A stretch of DNA of 64,000 nt from JAPOUP01 sp965201085 (GTDB taxonomy: Bacteria; Pseudomonadota; Alphaproteobacteria; Rhodobacterales; Rhodobacteraceae), in the NCBI GenBank assembly GCA_965201085.1, contig CBDAVS010000030.1, positions 12,755-76,754 of the forward strand, written 5' to 3'. Under the pieces are notes generated by a model. That model saw only the letters and a program-made list of their open reading frames with translations. It ran no database searches and was not told the origin of the DNA. Position numbers and translations under genes: made by a program. Positions 8,303 to 17,765 of this stretch are shown here, piece by piece; position 1 is the stretch's first letter; each line of letters opens with the position of its first letter.

Positions 8303-9307
8303 ATGAATGGAATGAACCGAGGTCGTCTGATTGGGGCGATAGGTGTGTCATTGTCGTTGGTATTGGCGGCTCCGGCTGCCGCCGACGGCGAAAGCGTCGT
8401 TCTGGTGGCTACGCAAAAGGCCGGTGACCGCGGGCCAATAGACGGCTTGATCGACGGTCTCAGGCAGGCCGAAGCGGAATTCGGTGTTGAAACACGCTTC
8501 ATCGAGGCACTGGATCCGGCGACCTACGAAAACACGCTGCGAACGCTGGCGCGGCGCGGAACCGATATTGTCGTGACAACGTTCTTCGCGATGGGCGCGA
8601 CTGTGCAGACCGTCGCTCCTGAGTTTCCGGACACAAAGTTCGTGGTTATCGTAGCAGCACCCCACAACCCGCCGGTTCCCAATGCCCGGGTCGCAGGCTA
8701 CGCGACGCAGGAGAATGCGTATCTAGCTGGTACCTTTGCGGCGTCCATGACCGAAAGCGGCAGACTCGGCCTTATCGCTGGAGTGCCGCTGCCGTACGTT
8801 TGGGCGGATTACAATGCAATGGCCATGGCAGCCGTCAAAATAAATCCAGATGTCAGCATAACACCGGCCTTCGTCCAGTCTTTCGAGGATCCGGTGAAGG
8901 GCAAGGAAGTCGCGGCGGGCCTCTACGACCAGGGGATTGACGCCATCTACACTGGCGCGGCGGCGAGTGACATCGGTGTTGTCGAAGCCGCCGATGAAAT
9001 GGGCCTCACAGTGATTGTCGCGTCTCCGCCACTTGTGGACCAGGCCCCGGACAACGTTGGCTTTGTAGCGTCATTCGAATGGGCCCGGACAATGATGATC
9101 GAGGTCGAAAACGCCATCTCCGACGATTTTAAATCCGGCTTCCGTGTCGGTGGGATTGGAAGCGGTGAAATCGTGATGACCTTCTCGGATGACTATTCCG
9201 CGGCAAATCCGGGGGCCGCCGGTGCGCGGGCGGCGACCGAGGCCGCCTTTGCGGAAATCAGGTCTGGTGCACTCGACGTGCCCTATGACGAAACCGAGCC
9301 GAATTGA
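8303..9307 (+). CDS. BMP family ABC transporter substrate-binding protein
   Basis: A periplasmic solute-binding protein of the BMP/Med family, which delivers nucleosides, purines or related compounds to an ABC importer. The N-terminus has a signal peptide ending in LAAPAAADGE (signal peptidase I type, no lipobox Cys). The mature part shows the family features VLVATQKAGDRGPIDGL, GTDIVVTTFFAMG, the GYATQENAYLAG segment and GLYDQGIDAIYTGAA. I place the start at the ATG of MNGMNRGR, ten bases after an AGGGGG ribosome-binding site; an ATG nine bases earlier sits too close to that site. It is followed by an ATPase and two permeases, giving a complete BmpA-type system. Confidence 0.9.
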   Translation: MNGMNRGRLIGAIGVSLSLVLAAPAAADGESVVLVATQKAGDRGPIDGLIDGLRQAEAEFGVETRFIEALDPATYENTLRTLARRGTDIVVTTFFAMGATVQTVAPEFPDTKFVVIVAAPHNPPVPNARVAGYATQENAYLAGTFAASMTESGRLGLIAGVPLPYVWADYNAMAMAAVKINPDVSITPAFVQSFEDPVKGKEVAAGLYDQGIDAIYTGAAASDIGVVEAADEMGLTVIVASPPLVDQAPDNVGFVASFEWARTMMIEVENAISDDFKSGFRVGGIGSGEIVMTFSDDYSAANPGAAGARAATEAAFAEIRSGALDVPYDETEPN

Positions 9308-9375
9308 TCCCGTCCTGAGTGTGGTGCAGGGTAACCTGCCATGCGTCACATTCCTCGTGCGCAGTTGCCGAACCG

Positions 9376-10893
9376 ATGCAGCCAGCTCTCCGTTGCCAGA
9401 ATATCGATGTGCGTTTCGGCGCGGTCAATGCGCTCAAAGACGTTTCGGTAAGATTCGAAGCGGGCAAAATCCACGCATTGCTTGGACAGAACGGCGCGGG
9501 CAAGTCCACTATCGCCCGCGTCATTTCCGGGGTACTGTCACCGCAGAACGGGTCTTTGGAGATTCTTGGGCAATCGGTGACGCCGGGAGACACGGCAGCG
9601 ACACAGGCCGCCGGGCTGGATGTCGTTCACCAGCGATTTGCCCTGCCGCCCACCTTCTCGGTCGCGGAGGCGCTGGAATTCGCGTCGGTCCGGAAAATGG
9701 GGGGGCGTTTCTACACCAGGCGGGCAGTCGAAACGGCTTGGAAAGACCGTCTGGACGAGGCACGGATCAACGTTGATCCCAGGGCCAGACTCTCCACACT
9801 TCCGGTCGAAACGGCACAATCCATCGAAATAGTCCGGGCCTTGGCCAATGACGCAAAGGTTCTGGTTCTGGACGAGCCGACGGCGCTTCTGTCGCCGCCG
9901 GCGATCACCGCGCTATTCGACAAATTGCACAGGTTGCGAAACAGTGGTGTCACGCTGGTCGTCATCCTGCACAAGCTCAGGGAAGTGATGGATATCGCCG
10001 ATACGGTTACAATCCTGCGCAGCGGCGCACTGGTGCTTGGACCGAAGCCAATGGCGGATATGACGGATAGGCGGATCAGCGAAGCCATGATCGGAACGGC
10101 GGCTACACATGGTCTGGCCTCGCGGCAGGCGCCGGGAGCCACAGCCACGACTTCCTTGCTCCGGTTTGACACTGTGAGTTCGCGGAACGAAGGGGGTGAA
10201 GTAGGATTGAAAGATATCAGCTTCGATCTCAAGGTCGGGGAAATTCTGGGTGTCGCCGGGGTCGAGGGAAATGGCCAGCGGGCGCTGGCCGAGATATTCG
10301 CCGGACTCCGTCATCCGATTGCGGGAAATCTGTTTCTGGCCGATGAAAATGTGACGGATCTTTCGGTTTCGCAGAGACGCAGGCGGGGCCTGCGGGCTGT
10401 TCCCTTTGACAGGATGACGGAAGGGTCAAGCCTAACGTTGTCACTTTGGGAGAATACAAAGACATGGATGGCCCGGACTTTTCGCAAGGGTCCGTGGCCA
10501 AATGTCAGTTTGCGCGAGATTCAGGACGAATCGCGCCGTGCTCTGGATCACTTTGGTGTGATCTATGAAACTCCCGATCAACCGGCCGGGACGTTATCGG
10601 GCGGGAACCTGCAGCGCGTCATTCTTGCGCGGGAATTGACAGGGCGGGTCACGGCCCTCCTTGCCGCCCAGCCCACACGCGGACTGGATTTCGGTGCGAC
10701 AAACTTTGTCTGGAATGAACTGGACCGCGTGCGCCGGCGGGGAGCCGCGGTCATCCTGATCTCCTCTGACCTGGATGAACTCTTTGGCATCTGTGACCGC
10801 ATCATAGTGATGCGGAGCGGCCGGATCACGGGCTCGTTCCAGCCGCCATACGCAGCTGGTAAAATCGGCGCCGCCATGGTCGGAACGCTGTGA
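9376..10893 (+). CDS. Nucleoside-type ABC importer ATP-binding protein (two fused NBDs)
   Basis: A 505-residue duplicated ATPase of the sugar/nucleoside importer class that pairs with BMP binding proteins. The first domain has Walker A GQNGAGKST, Walker B VLVLDEPTALLSP and a degenerate signature (LSTLPVETAQ). The second has a degenerate Walker A (GVEGNGQRALAEI), a normal signature LSGGNLQR and the Walker B-like LLAAQPTRGLDFG. An intact site in one half and a degenerate one in the other is usual in this family. I start at MQPALRCQNIDVRFG; the longer frame upstream has no family similarity. The stop overlaps the GTG start of the first permease (GTGA). Confidence 0.92.
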   Translation: MQPALRCQNIDVRFGAVNALKDVSVRFEAGKIHALLGQNGAGKSTIARVISGVLSPQNGSLEILGQSVTPGDTAATQAAGLDVVHQRFALPPTFSVAEALEFASVRKMGGRFYTRRAVETAWKDRLDEARINVDPRARLSTLPVETAQSIEIVRALANDAKVLVLDEPTALLSPPAITALFDKLHRLRNSGVTLVVILHKLREVMDIADTVTILRSGALVLGPKPMADMTDRRISEAMIGTAATHGLASRQAPGATATTSLLRFDTVSSRNEGGEVGLKDISFDLKVGEILGVAGVEGNGQRALAEIFAGLRHPIAGNLFLADENVTDLSVSQRRRRGLRAVPFDRMTEGSSLTLSLWENTKTWMARTFRKGPWPNVSLREIQDESRRALDHFGVIYETPDQPAGTLSGGNLQRVILARELTGRVTALLAAQPTRGLDFGATNFVWNELDRVRRRGAAVILISSDLDELFGICDRIIVMRSGRITGSFQPPYAAGKIGAAMVGTL

Positions 10894-11900
10894 CGAATCT
10901 GGCGCACCGCGCCCTGAGCGCACTTCTTCCCATAGTCGCGGCCTTTGCGCTGAGCGCATTGCTGTTCGCCACCGCGGGCTATGACCTAGCTGATGTCCTG
11001 CTCGGTGTGATCGAAGGCGCGATCACCGGTTTTGGCTCTTTCTGGCAAACGCTCCGTTGGTCAATGCCTTTGCTGTTGATCGCCCTAGGCTTTCTGTTCG
11101 CGCTGCGGGCGGGCGAGTTCAATATCGGCGGTCAGGGGCAGATGATGATGGGGGGACTGGGAGCGGTGACGGTTGCGCTCCTGATACCCGGGCCTGCATG
11201 GATGGTTGTGCCAGCCGCGATTCTGGTCGGCATGGTCTTCGGCGCGTCATGGTCGCTTCTGGCCGGTGTTCTTAAGGTCCGGTTCGGTGCCGATGAGGTC
11301 ATAGTGACCCTGATGCTCAACTTCATTGCTGCGCTATTTGTGTCTTGGGTCACCACCGGACCGCTCAAGGATCCCGCCGTCCGGGGCGAAACGGCCTCCA
11401 CACCGACCGTTGACAGCGCACTGCGCCTGAGTGGAGGCGATGGCATGTCGGTACCGCTTTTAATGATGATCGCATTCGCCACACTATGTGCGTGGATTCT
11501 GGCGGAACGCAGCGGAATCGGCCTGCAGATTCGCTATGTCGGAGAAGCGCGGAAGGCGGCCGAATGGCAAGGGATGAGAGTGCGTCGGCTCAAACTCATC
11601 GCCTATGCGCTTGCCGGCCTCTTCGCCGGGCTTGCCGGTGCGTTCGAGGTGCTGGGTCCCAACGGACGACTTGTCACCGGGGCGACGCCTACAATAGGTT
11701 TCACGGCCATTGTCGTGACGATTGTCGGCCTTTCACGTGTGCCAGGGATTTTCATGGCAGCCCTTCTGTTCGGTGGCCTTCAGGCGGCGGTCCTTTTTTT
11801 GCCGATCGTCTCGGACTTACCGGGCTCGGGGCTGAATATCCTCGAAGGCATGATCGCAATGCTCGTCACCGCAGAACTGATACGGCGCAGGAAACGCTGA
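10890..11900 (+). CDS. Nucleoside-type ABC importer permease 1
   Basis: A 336-residue inner-membrane permease of the BPD_transp_2 family. It starts at a GTG that overlaps the ATPase stop codon. About eight hydrophobic segments are visible, with the family hallmark LFALRAGEFNIGGQGQMMMG between the second and third and GADEVIVTLMLN in the middle. This hallmark is typical of the larger permease in BMP-dependent systems. It pairs with the permease encoded next, whose ATG is five bases after this stop. Confidence 0.92.
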   Translation: MTNLAHRALSALLPIVAAFALSALLFATAGYDLADVLLGVIEGAITGFGSFWQTLRWSMPLLLIALGFLFALRAGEFNIGGQGQMMMGGLGAVTVALLIPGPAWMVVPAAILVGMVFGASWSLLAGVLKVRFGADEVIVTLMLNFIAALFVSWVTTGPLKDPAVRGETASTPTVDSALRLSGGDGMSVPLLMMIAFATLCAWILAERSGIGLQIRYVGEARKAAEWQGMRVRRLKLIAYALAGLFAGLAGAFEVLGPNGRLVTGATPTIGFTAIVVTIVGLSRVPGIFMAALLFGGLQAAVLFLPIVSDLPGSGLNILEGMIAMLVTAELIRRRKR

Positions 11901-11905
11901 GAACG

Positions 11906-12805
11906 ATGGAATTTCTCGACCAATTCACCGTAACCACCCTGCGCGCCTCGACTCCGATCGTGTTGGCCGCCGTAGCCGGGCTGTTCTCGATCCGAGCAGG
12001 AATCTTCCATCTGGGTATCGAAGGACTGATGTTGGCAGCGGCCTTCGCCGCCGTCGCCGCCGGAACCGTAAGCGGCTCGGTCTGGTTCGGTCTGGCCGCA
12101 GCGATCGCCGTCAGCCTGGCGCTGTCGGCGCTTTACTGGGTGGTCATCGACCGGCTCAAGGCGGATGCGGTCATCGCGGGGCTCGGTCTCACCACACTCT
12201 GCGTCGGCGGGACCTCCTACGCCATGCAGGTTCTATTTGACCAGCGCGGCCAGATGGCCTCGGCAGTTCGGCTGCCGCGCCCTGTCACTGGCCCGCACGA
12301 GGGTGTTTGGGCGCTTGTATCCGAATTGACGGTCATAACCTGGATCACACCGTTGCTGGTCGTGGTTGCATGGATCATTCTGCGCCGGTCGCGTCTTGGA
12401 CTGCAGATCGCCGCTGTCGGTGACTACAGCTATGGAGCTGACGCGGCGGGCGTGAACCAATCCCAGGTCAGATTCTACGCGCTATTGATCACTGGCGTGG
12501 GATGTGGAATTGCCGGCACCCAACTGGCTGTGGGGGATGTGGCGGGCTTTTCGGAGAACATGACCAACGGCCGTGGATTCTTCGCCCTTGCCGCCATGTT
12601 GTTCGGCGGGTTTTCGGTGATATACACGGCGCTGGCCGGACTGTTCTTTGGATTTGCGGACGCCTTCGGGATTTTCATGCAGATTTTCAACCGATCCGGC
12701 CTGCCGGTTCAATTCGTCCTGATGGCGCCCTTCGTTCTAACCATCGCGATCGTCACACTCTCCGGGTATTTCAAGCGCATAGGTGCCGGACATGACAGCA
12801 CCTGA
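11906..12805 (+). CDS. Nucleoside-type ABC importer permease 2
   Basis: A 299-residue BPD_transp_2 permease beginning MEFLDQFTVTTLRASTPIV. The family signature LFSIRAGIFHLGIEGLML follows the first membrane segment, and GLGLTTLCVGGTSY and VGDYSYGADAAGVN are further conserved parts. A longer in-frame reading upstream is embedded in the other permease gene and is not real. The gene starts five bases after permease 1 and ends 14 bases into the esterase gene, so all five genes from the binding protein to the esterase look like one transcription unit. Confidence 0.92.
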   Translation: MEFLDQFTVTTLRASTPIVLAAVAGLFSIRAGIFHLGIEGLMLAAAFAAVAAGTVSGSVWFGLAAAIAVSLALSALYWVVIDRLKADAVIAGLGLTTLCVGGTSYAMQVLFDQRGQMASAVRLPRPVTGPHEGVWALVSELTVITWITPLLVVVAWIILRRSRLGLQIAAVGDYSYGADAAGVNQSQVRFYALLITGVGCGIAGTQLAVGDVAGFSENMTNGRGFFALAAMLFGGFSVIYTALAGLFFGFADAFGIFMQIFNRSGLPVQFVLMAPFVLTIAIVTLSGYFKRIGAGHDST

Positions 12806-13691
12806 CATCAGCGCGCGCGCCAAAGAGATAGAACGGCAGTTCCGGTCAATGGGTAAACCTACTGATTTTGATCTGCGACAGGAGCGCCGGAATACCAGAG
12901 ACGCCCATGTTCTGACCGGCGTGCCGCAGAACGTTTTGATGGAATGGGAGACCATTGCAGGGCTTCGGTGTATCCGCATGCGGCCCGGAACAGCGCGCCC
13001 AGACCGCGGGATCGTCTTCCTTCATGGCGGCGCCTACTGCCTGATGTCCGCCATGACCCACCATCGGTTTGGCGGCCATATCGCGAATGCAACCTCATCC
13101 GAAGTGATCGTACCCGACTACTCTCTCGCCCCGGAGGCGCCGTTTCCCGCGGCCCGGGACGAATGCCTGGCGGTTGTTGCGGAACGCCGGGCACACGGCC
13201 CCGAAACGCTCGTTCTGGCAGGTGACAGTGCGGGGGGAGGGTTAGCGCTGTCAGTGACCTGCGCGATCAGGGACAGGGGTGCGGACCTGCCCGACGCGCT
13301 GGTGCTGATGTCGCCCTGGCTGGACCTGACGCTTTCCGGGGATAGGATCAGGGCAGGCATGATCGAAGATCCCATCCTGTCCCTGCGAAACCTGACGGCT
13401 ATGGCCGACCTGTATCGAGGCGAACGGAGCGCCTCCGACGTGCAGGTATCACCACTATTCGCCAATCTGCACGGGCTACCGCCCACATTGGCGCAAAGTG
13501 CCGAATATGACCTGCTGCGGGAAGATGTCGAGCGCCTTGTGGAGTTGTGGCCAAAGGACGGAACGCTTGAAATCCAACGGCACGCGGGCATGCTTCATTC
13601 ATTTCAGATGTTCGCCGGAGACATGCCCGAAGCGGATCGGGCGATCGCCGATATCTCGAAATTTCTGGAAATGCTCGAAACCGAAGGCTGA
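12792..13691 (+). CDS. Alpha/beta hydrolase, HSL (hormone-sensitive lipase) family esterase
   Basis: A 299-residue cytoplasmic esterase. It carries the HSL oxyanion-hole motif HGGAY, the nucleophile elbow GDSAGGG, an acidic residue in AEYDLLREDVE and the catalytic His in MLHSFQMF, in the expected order and spacing. Such enzymes hydrolyse short acyl esters. It overlaps the importer's last permease gene, so its substrate is probably an acylated compound taken up by that importer (inference). The start is the ATG of MTAPDISARAKE; a GTG three codons upstream is the alternative. Confidence 0.88.
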   Translation: MTAPDISARAKEIERQFRSMGKPTDFDLRQERRNTRDAHVLTGVPQNVLMEWETIAGLRCIRMRPGTARPDRGIVFLHGGAYCLMSAMTHHRFGGHIANATSSEVIVPDYSLAPEAPFPAARDECLAVVAERRAHGPETLVLAGDSAGGGLALSVTCAIRDRGADLPDALVLMSPWLDLTLSGDRIRAGMIEDPILSLRNLTAMADLYRGERSASDVQVSPLFANLHGLPPTLAQSAEYDLLREDVERLVELWPKDGTLEIQRHAGMLHSFQMFAGDMPEADRAIADISKFLEMLETEG

Positions 13692-13700
13692 GTTTCCGGA

Positions 13701-14690
13701 ATGGGCGTTTCATCCCTGGGCAAAGATCATACATGGGAGATCAATCTCGCCGCCCGAGCGGCTTGGATGTCCTATGTAGGAGACATGACGCAAAGCGAAA
13801 TCGCCAAGCGTCTTGGCATGTCCAGCGCCCGTGTGCACCGTCTTATCCAGCTGGCCAGACAACACGGCATAATCCGCATTTCGATTGAAGGACGCCCGGC
13901 GGAGTGTCTGCATCTGGAGGCGGAGATCGCGGCACGATTCGCCCTCAAGAGCTGTACGATTTCTCCGTATCTTTCGGATCACAGGGACAATACGGATCTC
14001 TCCGCGCTATCCGTCGGGCGCGCTGCGGGCCAGGTGATCGCGCAGCACCTGATGCTGCCGAAGACAAAATCCGTCACGATCGATCCGTTTGGCCCAATCC
14101 TGGTTGAAACGGTGCGCGCGATGCCGCAGTTCTCAAGGAGCGATCTGCGAGTCTGGGCCTCGTCGGGGTGCCTGTCGAGCGGGTTTCACGGCGCAACCTC
14201 TGAAGTTCTGACGCTGCTCGAATGGCAGAGCGGGGCGCGAACAGGGTTTATTCCGGCACCGTTCATCGCCAACAGCGCCGCGGAATGGAACAGTCTCATC
14301 AGGTTACCATCGATCTCTTCGGCTCTGTCATCCGCCGGGACATCTGACCTGTTCCTGGGCCAAATCAACCCCGCGAACGTCACCGACGAAACCACGGGCC
14401 CAGATCAGGCGGCATGGATTTCACAATCAGCCGCGGCTTGCCGGTTTCTGGGCCTCTACCTGAAATCGGATGGATCCGCTTTGGACGATCGTGAGACCCC
14501 GCCCACAATTTCGATATCGATCGACGCGTTGTCGAGGCAGATCACCCAAGGATCCTCCCGCATATTCGGTATCGCTGCGGATGAAAGATTGGTTGACGCG
14601 AGCCTCGCCGCCCTGAATTCAGGATTGATGACAGACCTTGTTCTCGACGAAGCCTTGGCAAGGGCAATTGCGGATCACGCTCCGGGTTAG
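13701..14690 (+). CDS. SorC/DeoR-type sugar-binding transcriptional regulator
   Basis: A 329-residue regulator. Residues 20-60 form a helix-turn-helix (DMTQSEIAKRLGMSSARVHRLIQLARQ is the core, given here as the landmark around residue 30-52), and the rest resembles the SorC effector-binding domain with phosphosugar-isomerase-like fold. It sits nine bases after the esterase gene, in the same direction as the importer operon, so autoregulation together with the importer genes is likely. SorC proteins respond to phosphorylated sugars or deoxyribose-type metabolites, which would fit a nucleoside-related substrate. The effector is unknown. Confidence 0.82.
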   Translation: MGVSSLGKDHTWEINLAARAAWMSYVGDMTQSEIAKRLGMSSARVHRLIQLARQHGIIRISIEGRPAECLHLEAEIAARFALKSCTISPYLSDHRDNTDLSALSVGRAAGQVIAQHLMLPKTKSVTIDPFGPILVETVRAMPQFSRSDLRVWASSGCLSSGFHGATSEVLTLLEWQSGARTGFIPAPFIANSAAEWNSLIRLPSISSALSSAGTSDLFLGQINPANVTDETTGPDQAAWISQSAAACRFLGLYLKSDGSALDDRETPPTISISIDALSRQITQGSSRIFGIAADERLVDASLAALNSGLMTDLVLDEALARAIADHAPG

Positions 14691-14739
14691 CCATCAGGAA
14701 TCATGTCGCGTATTGGGTGAGAATCCGTCGGTGGCCATC

Positions 14740-15168
14740 TCCGGATGCATTCGGGTTCGTATGATCGGTCGGCGAGGTCAGGGCGATGGGTTCGGCTGGC
14801 CTCTCTCTTGAGTAAAGCATCCCATCCCATTGACGCATCCCTGTTTCCGTCCGCAGGCTCCGCGGCGTTCCTCCCGGATCTCCTCGGTGAGGTGCCCTGC
14901 GATCTCCCTGAGATGCTCCGGGTTGTCATTGGAACGCGCCACGCCGACATGCCAGACGATACGCTGGCGGTCCTTCCCGCCGATACGCGGGGATTCGACG
15001 ATCCGGACTGACTGGAAACCTCGATAAACCCATATCCGGCGTGAATGTCAGGGTGGTGATTTCCGCGGATGCCACTCCTGCGGGTATTCCGCCGATCGGT
15101 GTGGCATGAAGCGCGCTTAGCCCGCCCGCCGTCCCGCCCGGGCGGGTGATTTCCGGATTCCGGAGGGG
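14740..15168 (-). mobile_element. Transposase N-terminal fragment, IS1634-like
   Basis: On the minus strand one frame reads YGFIEVSSQSVRIVESPRI, then GGKDRQRIVWHVGVARSND and NPEHLREIAGHLTEEIREER. The VRIVES...GKxRQRIVxxxG opening resembles the start of IS1634-type transposases. The reading breaks down by about 14740, so only the 5' part of the element remains. The stretch 15009-15168 ahead of it recurs at 35657-35830, which shows it belongs to a repeated element. Assignment to the family is tentative. Confidence 0.45.
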
Positions 15169-15640
15169 GTCAGGCTCCGGCCTGCCGTCGTTCATGGAGG
15201 ACGGGGCGGCGGAGACCGTGGCCCGGGTTCGCTATGGTCATGCGGGCGGCGGCCCGGATCCGGCCGATGCGGCGGACCGTGGCCGCCATCGGCCCTTTCC
15301 CGTATCCGAGGACATGTCCGACGCGGGTGCGGATGGAACGGCGTGTCGCATCGCCCTGCCGGACGGTACCCGGGCATGGGCCTGCCACGCGGCTTCCCAC
15401 GGTGGATACGGGAGCGATGGCCCCATGCCTTCAGCCGGCCCCGTTCCCCGCCGGGCGGTGACCGGTGTCCGCCCGGACGGATCCGGAGCCGTTGGCCGGG
15501 TCCGGAACGGATGCCGGTCCGTGCCCGTCACACCGGGCCGCATAGGTGCATGTCCCGCCGCGGATGGAACGCCTTACGCGGTCGATGCCGATATGGTTCC
15601 CATACCCGAAGCGCGGCGCGGGGATGCCGACAGGGCCCGC
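15169..15640 (-). mobile_element. Decayed IS5-family transposase, C-terminal part
   Basis: The minus strand gives FGYGNHIGIDR, SVRADTGHRPAGNG, GTVRQGDATRRSIRTRVGHV, LGYGKGPMAATVRRIG and RMTIANPGHGLRRPVLHERR. These align in order with the end of an IS5-subgroup transposase whose usual forms are FGYKNH, VWADSAYRSAE, RVEHVFG and MNLAYNLRRL. The differences are again Trp to Arg, Tyr to His, Ser to Pro, Glu to Gly and Leu to Pro. The tail (RRPVLDERRQA) recurs at about 35840 on the minus strand. The surrounding lines reach about 80% GC by direct count of one 60-base line. Confidence 0.55.
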
Positions 15641-15849
15641 ATCCGGTTCGCCTCTCCGGTCTTCCCGCCCCGGAATATCCGGCTGTCCGGCGGGCGTCGG
15701 TGTCTTTCAGCGCCGCCCCGGCAGGACCGTCAGGCCGGATACCGGCCGCGCTCCCGCCCGCCCCGGCCCGTTCCCTCCCTTTCCCTGCCATCCGCCGGCG
15801 TGGGGCCGGGACCGAAGCGGCGTCCACGGTCCGGCCTCCCGCGGGCCCG

Positions 15850-16456
15850 TGGCCTTACAAAGTCCCACACCTGTACATCATCCCATTCCCGTCTCCGCTT
15901 TCCGGGGGCGTCGCGGACCTGGATGGCCCGGTTCAGCCTCCCGGAGCCCCGCCGGACCTTTTCCGTCCCCGGCGGCGGCCGCCGCGGGTTCGGATGCGGG
16001 CCGACGGGGCGCCCCGGGTCGATGACGGATGTCCGGATGTCCGGCGCCTGACCGTCCGGCGGCCTCACCACGTCCCGGTGGCCCGCGGTTCCGGCATGGT
16101 GTGGAGCGGGTCGATGTCCCCCTCCGGGAAGGCCCCGGTGGCGGGCGTCTCCGGCCGCTCCCGGGCGGGCGCGGTCAGGTCGGGGACCCGGGCCGCGGTC
16201 ACGGCGTCGAAGGCGGGGCGTTTTTTCAGGTCACCGGCGGCGCCGGACCCGCCGGCACTGATCCGCGTCCCCGACCCGGCGTGCGGAACCGGGTCTCCAT
16301 CATCCAGCGCCCACCGTACCGGTCCGGCACGGTGGCGGCGAACACGGCGTCGGCCTCCCCTCCGCAGGGCGCTCCGCGGTCGGGAGCGGCCGGTGCGGGG
16401 ATCGTCGCCGTCGTCCGGGGGGCCGGTCCCGGTGCTTACAAAGTTTCACACCTATA
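15850..16456 (-). mobile_element. Decayed IS4-family (Tn5-like) transposase, C-terminal part
   Basis: On the minus strand: DRYGGRWMMETRFRTPGRG, then after a frameshift GDLKKRPAFDAVTAARV, then APDIRTSVIDPGR, RRPPPGTEKVRRGSGRLN and WDDVQVWDFVR. YxxRWxxExxF, LKKxxAFDAVTAxRV and PGTExxWRGxxxLN are the C-terminal landmarks of the IS50/Tn5-type branch of the IS4 family. A motif of the form CTTACAAAGTNNCACACCT occurs at 15851-15875 and again at 16436-16454, at what look like ends of two elements in the same direction. A related remnant is at 17766-18650 on the other strand. Confidence 0.6.
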
Positions 16457-16458
16457 TA

Positions 16459-17765
16459 GTGTCTGCCAGAAAACCGCCGGGCTGCGGATTTTTCGCGGTA
16501 AATAACGGAATCCGTCTTGCGGGGAATCACCGGATATGGCGGTGAAGGGTCGATTTCACCACCATATACCGCGGAATCTGCCAATCCTCCACCCAGGAGG
16601 CCCCCATGCGCAGGGTCCACGACACCCGGCGGAGGCCCGGCGCCCCCCGACATCACGAGGATCAGGCCGGCCGTGAAATCGAGGGACGACATCCCGGCGA
16701 TCCCGATCGGCCTCCAGGCCCCCTGCGGCGACGAAGGGACCCGAAAGCGGCTGTTCCGGTTTCTGGACAGGATGGTGCTTCCCGGAAAGAGCCGCCGGGT
16801 CGGCAGGCCGGGGATGGAACCGTTGACCATCCCGGTGCCGGGGGTCGTGAAGCAGGGTCCCGGGCGCGGTTCCGACCGGCTTCAGGAACCGGCGAACCAG
16901 CACATCCCGATCCGGCGAAGGCCGGAGGCCGGGCCACGGATCATGGGACGGGGACGGATACGGATACGGATACCGGCGGCTGGTTGACAGCGTGTCGCTC
17001 CCCTCGCCGGAGTTTCCCGCCGAGGTCGGAAGGACGGTCGTGGAGAGGGGCCACAGGGTGGCCGGAAAAAAAAGCCTGGCGCCGCGTTGCGCGGCCGCCG
17101 TCATTCCTTCGTGGCCGGGACCGACGTGCATCATCCGACCGGCCGCAGCCTGCTGATGGACGCGGCGCGGTGCATGGTCCGGGACGTGTCCCGGGCCTGC
17201 GGGGGGCCGGGGCCGCCCGGCTGGCGGCGGAAGGAATACCTTTGCGGAAAGCTCCGCAGGCTCTATCCCGGCGTCGCCACGTCACGGCTCGCCAACCCGC
17301 GCCCGAGGGACGTGGAGGCGCCGCTCCGGCTGGCGCTGAAGCTGGCGGACAGGGTGGAGGCTGGCCGCGCGGAGATCGACGGTATGTTGGGTATCCCGGG
17401 CCCATCGGACAGTATCCGGGGCTTCATCGGCCATGTCAGGCACCGGGCGGACCTAATCGAACGGCGGATCCTGAAGGACGGGACGGTCCCGCACCGCGGG
17501 AAGGTGCGCTCGATATCCGGACCGCACACGCGCTGGATATCGAAGGGAAAGGCCGGGGTCCCTGTGAAGCCCGGCGTTCCGGTCCGCGTCCCTGAGGACC
17601 GTCACGGATTCCTCCCGCACCGTTCCGTCATGTGGGAGGGGAGCGACGTGGACGTGGCGGTGCCCATGGGCGGGGAGGCGCGGGCCCGGTTCCCCGACCT
17701 GTCGGTGGTGAGCTTCGACCGCGGTCCGCACAGCCCCCGGACCGGCTGGGGCCTGCCGGGACGGC
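16459..17765 (+). mobile_element. ISNCY-type element, copy N1, right end missing
   Basis: The left end GTGTCTGCCAGAAAACC at 16459 is preceded by TATATA, which fits the TANNTA target seen at other copies. A decayed transposase follows: MRRVHD..., IDIPAIPIGL-like region, then FVAGTDVHHPTGRSLLMDA (first Asp), KEYLCGKLRRLY, IDGMLGIPGPSDSIRGFIGH, HTRWISKGKAGVPV and VVSFDRGPHSP (second Asp). This is the ISNCY transposase group (about 450 residues, beginning MRKVxxxQ). Several frameshifts break it, and at about 17765 it is cut off by an IS4-type remnant. Confidence 0.75.

Noticed and set aside
15146..16545. Plus-strand ORFs of 300-400 codons
   Set aside because: The readable biology is on the minus strand (IS5- and IS4-type transposase remains); the plus frames are open only because stop codons are lacking.
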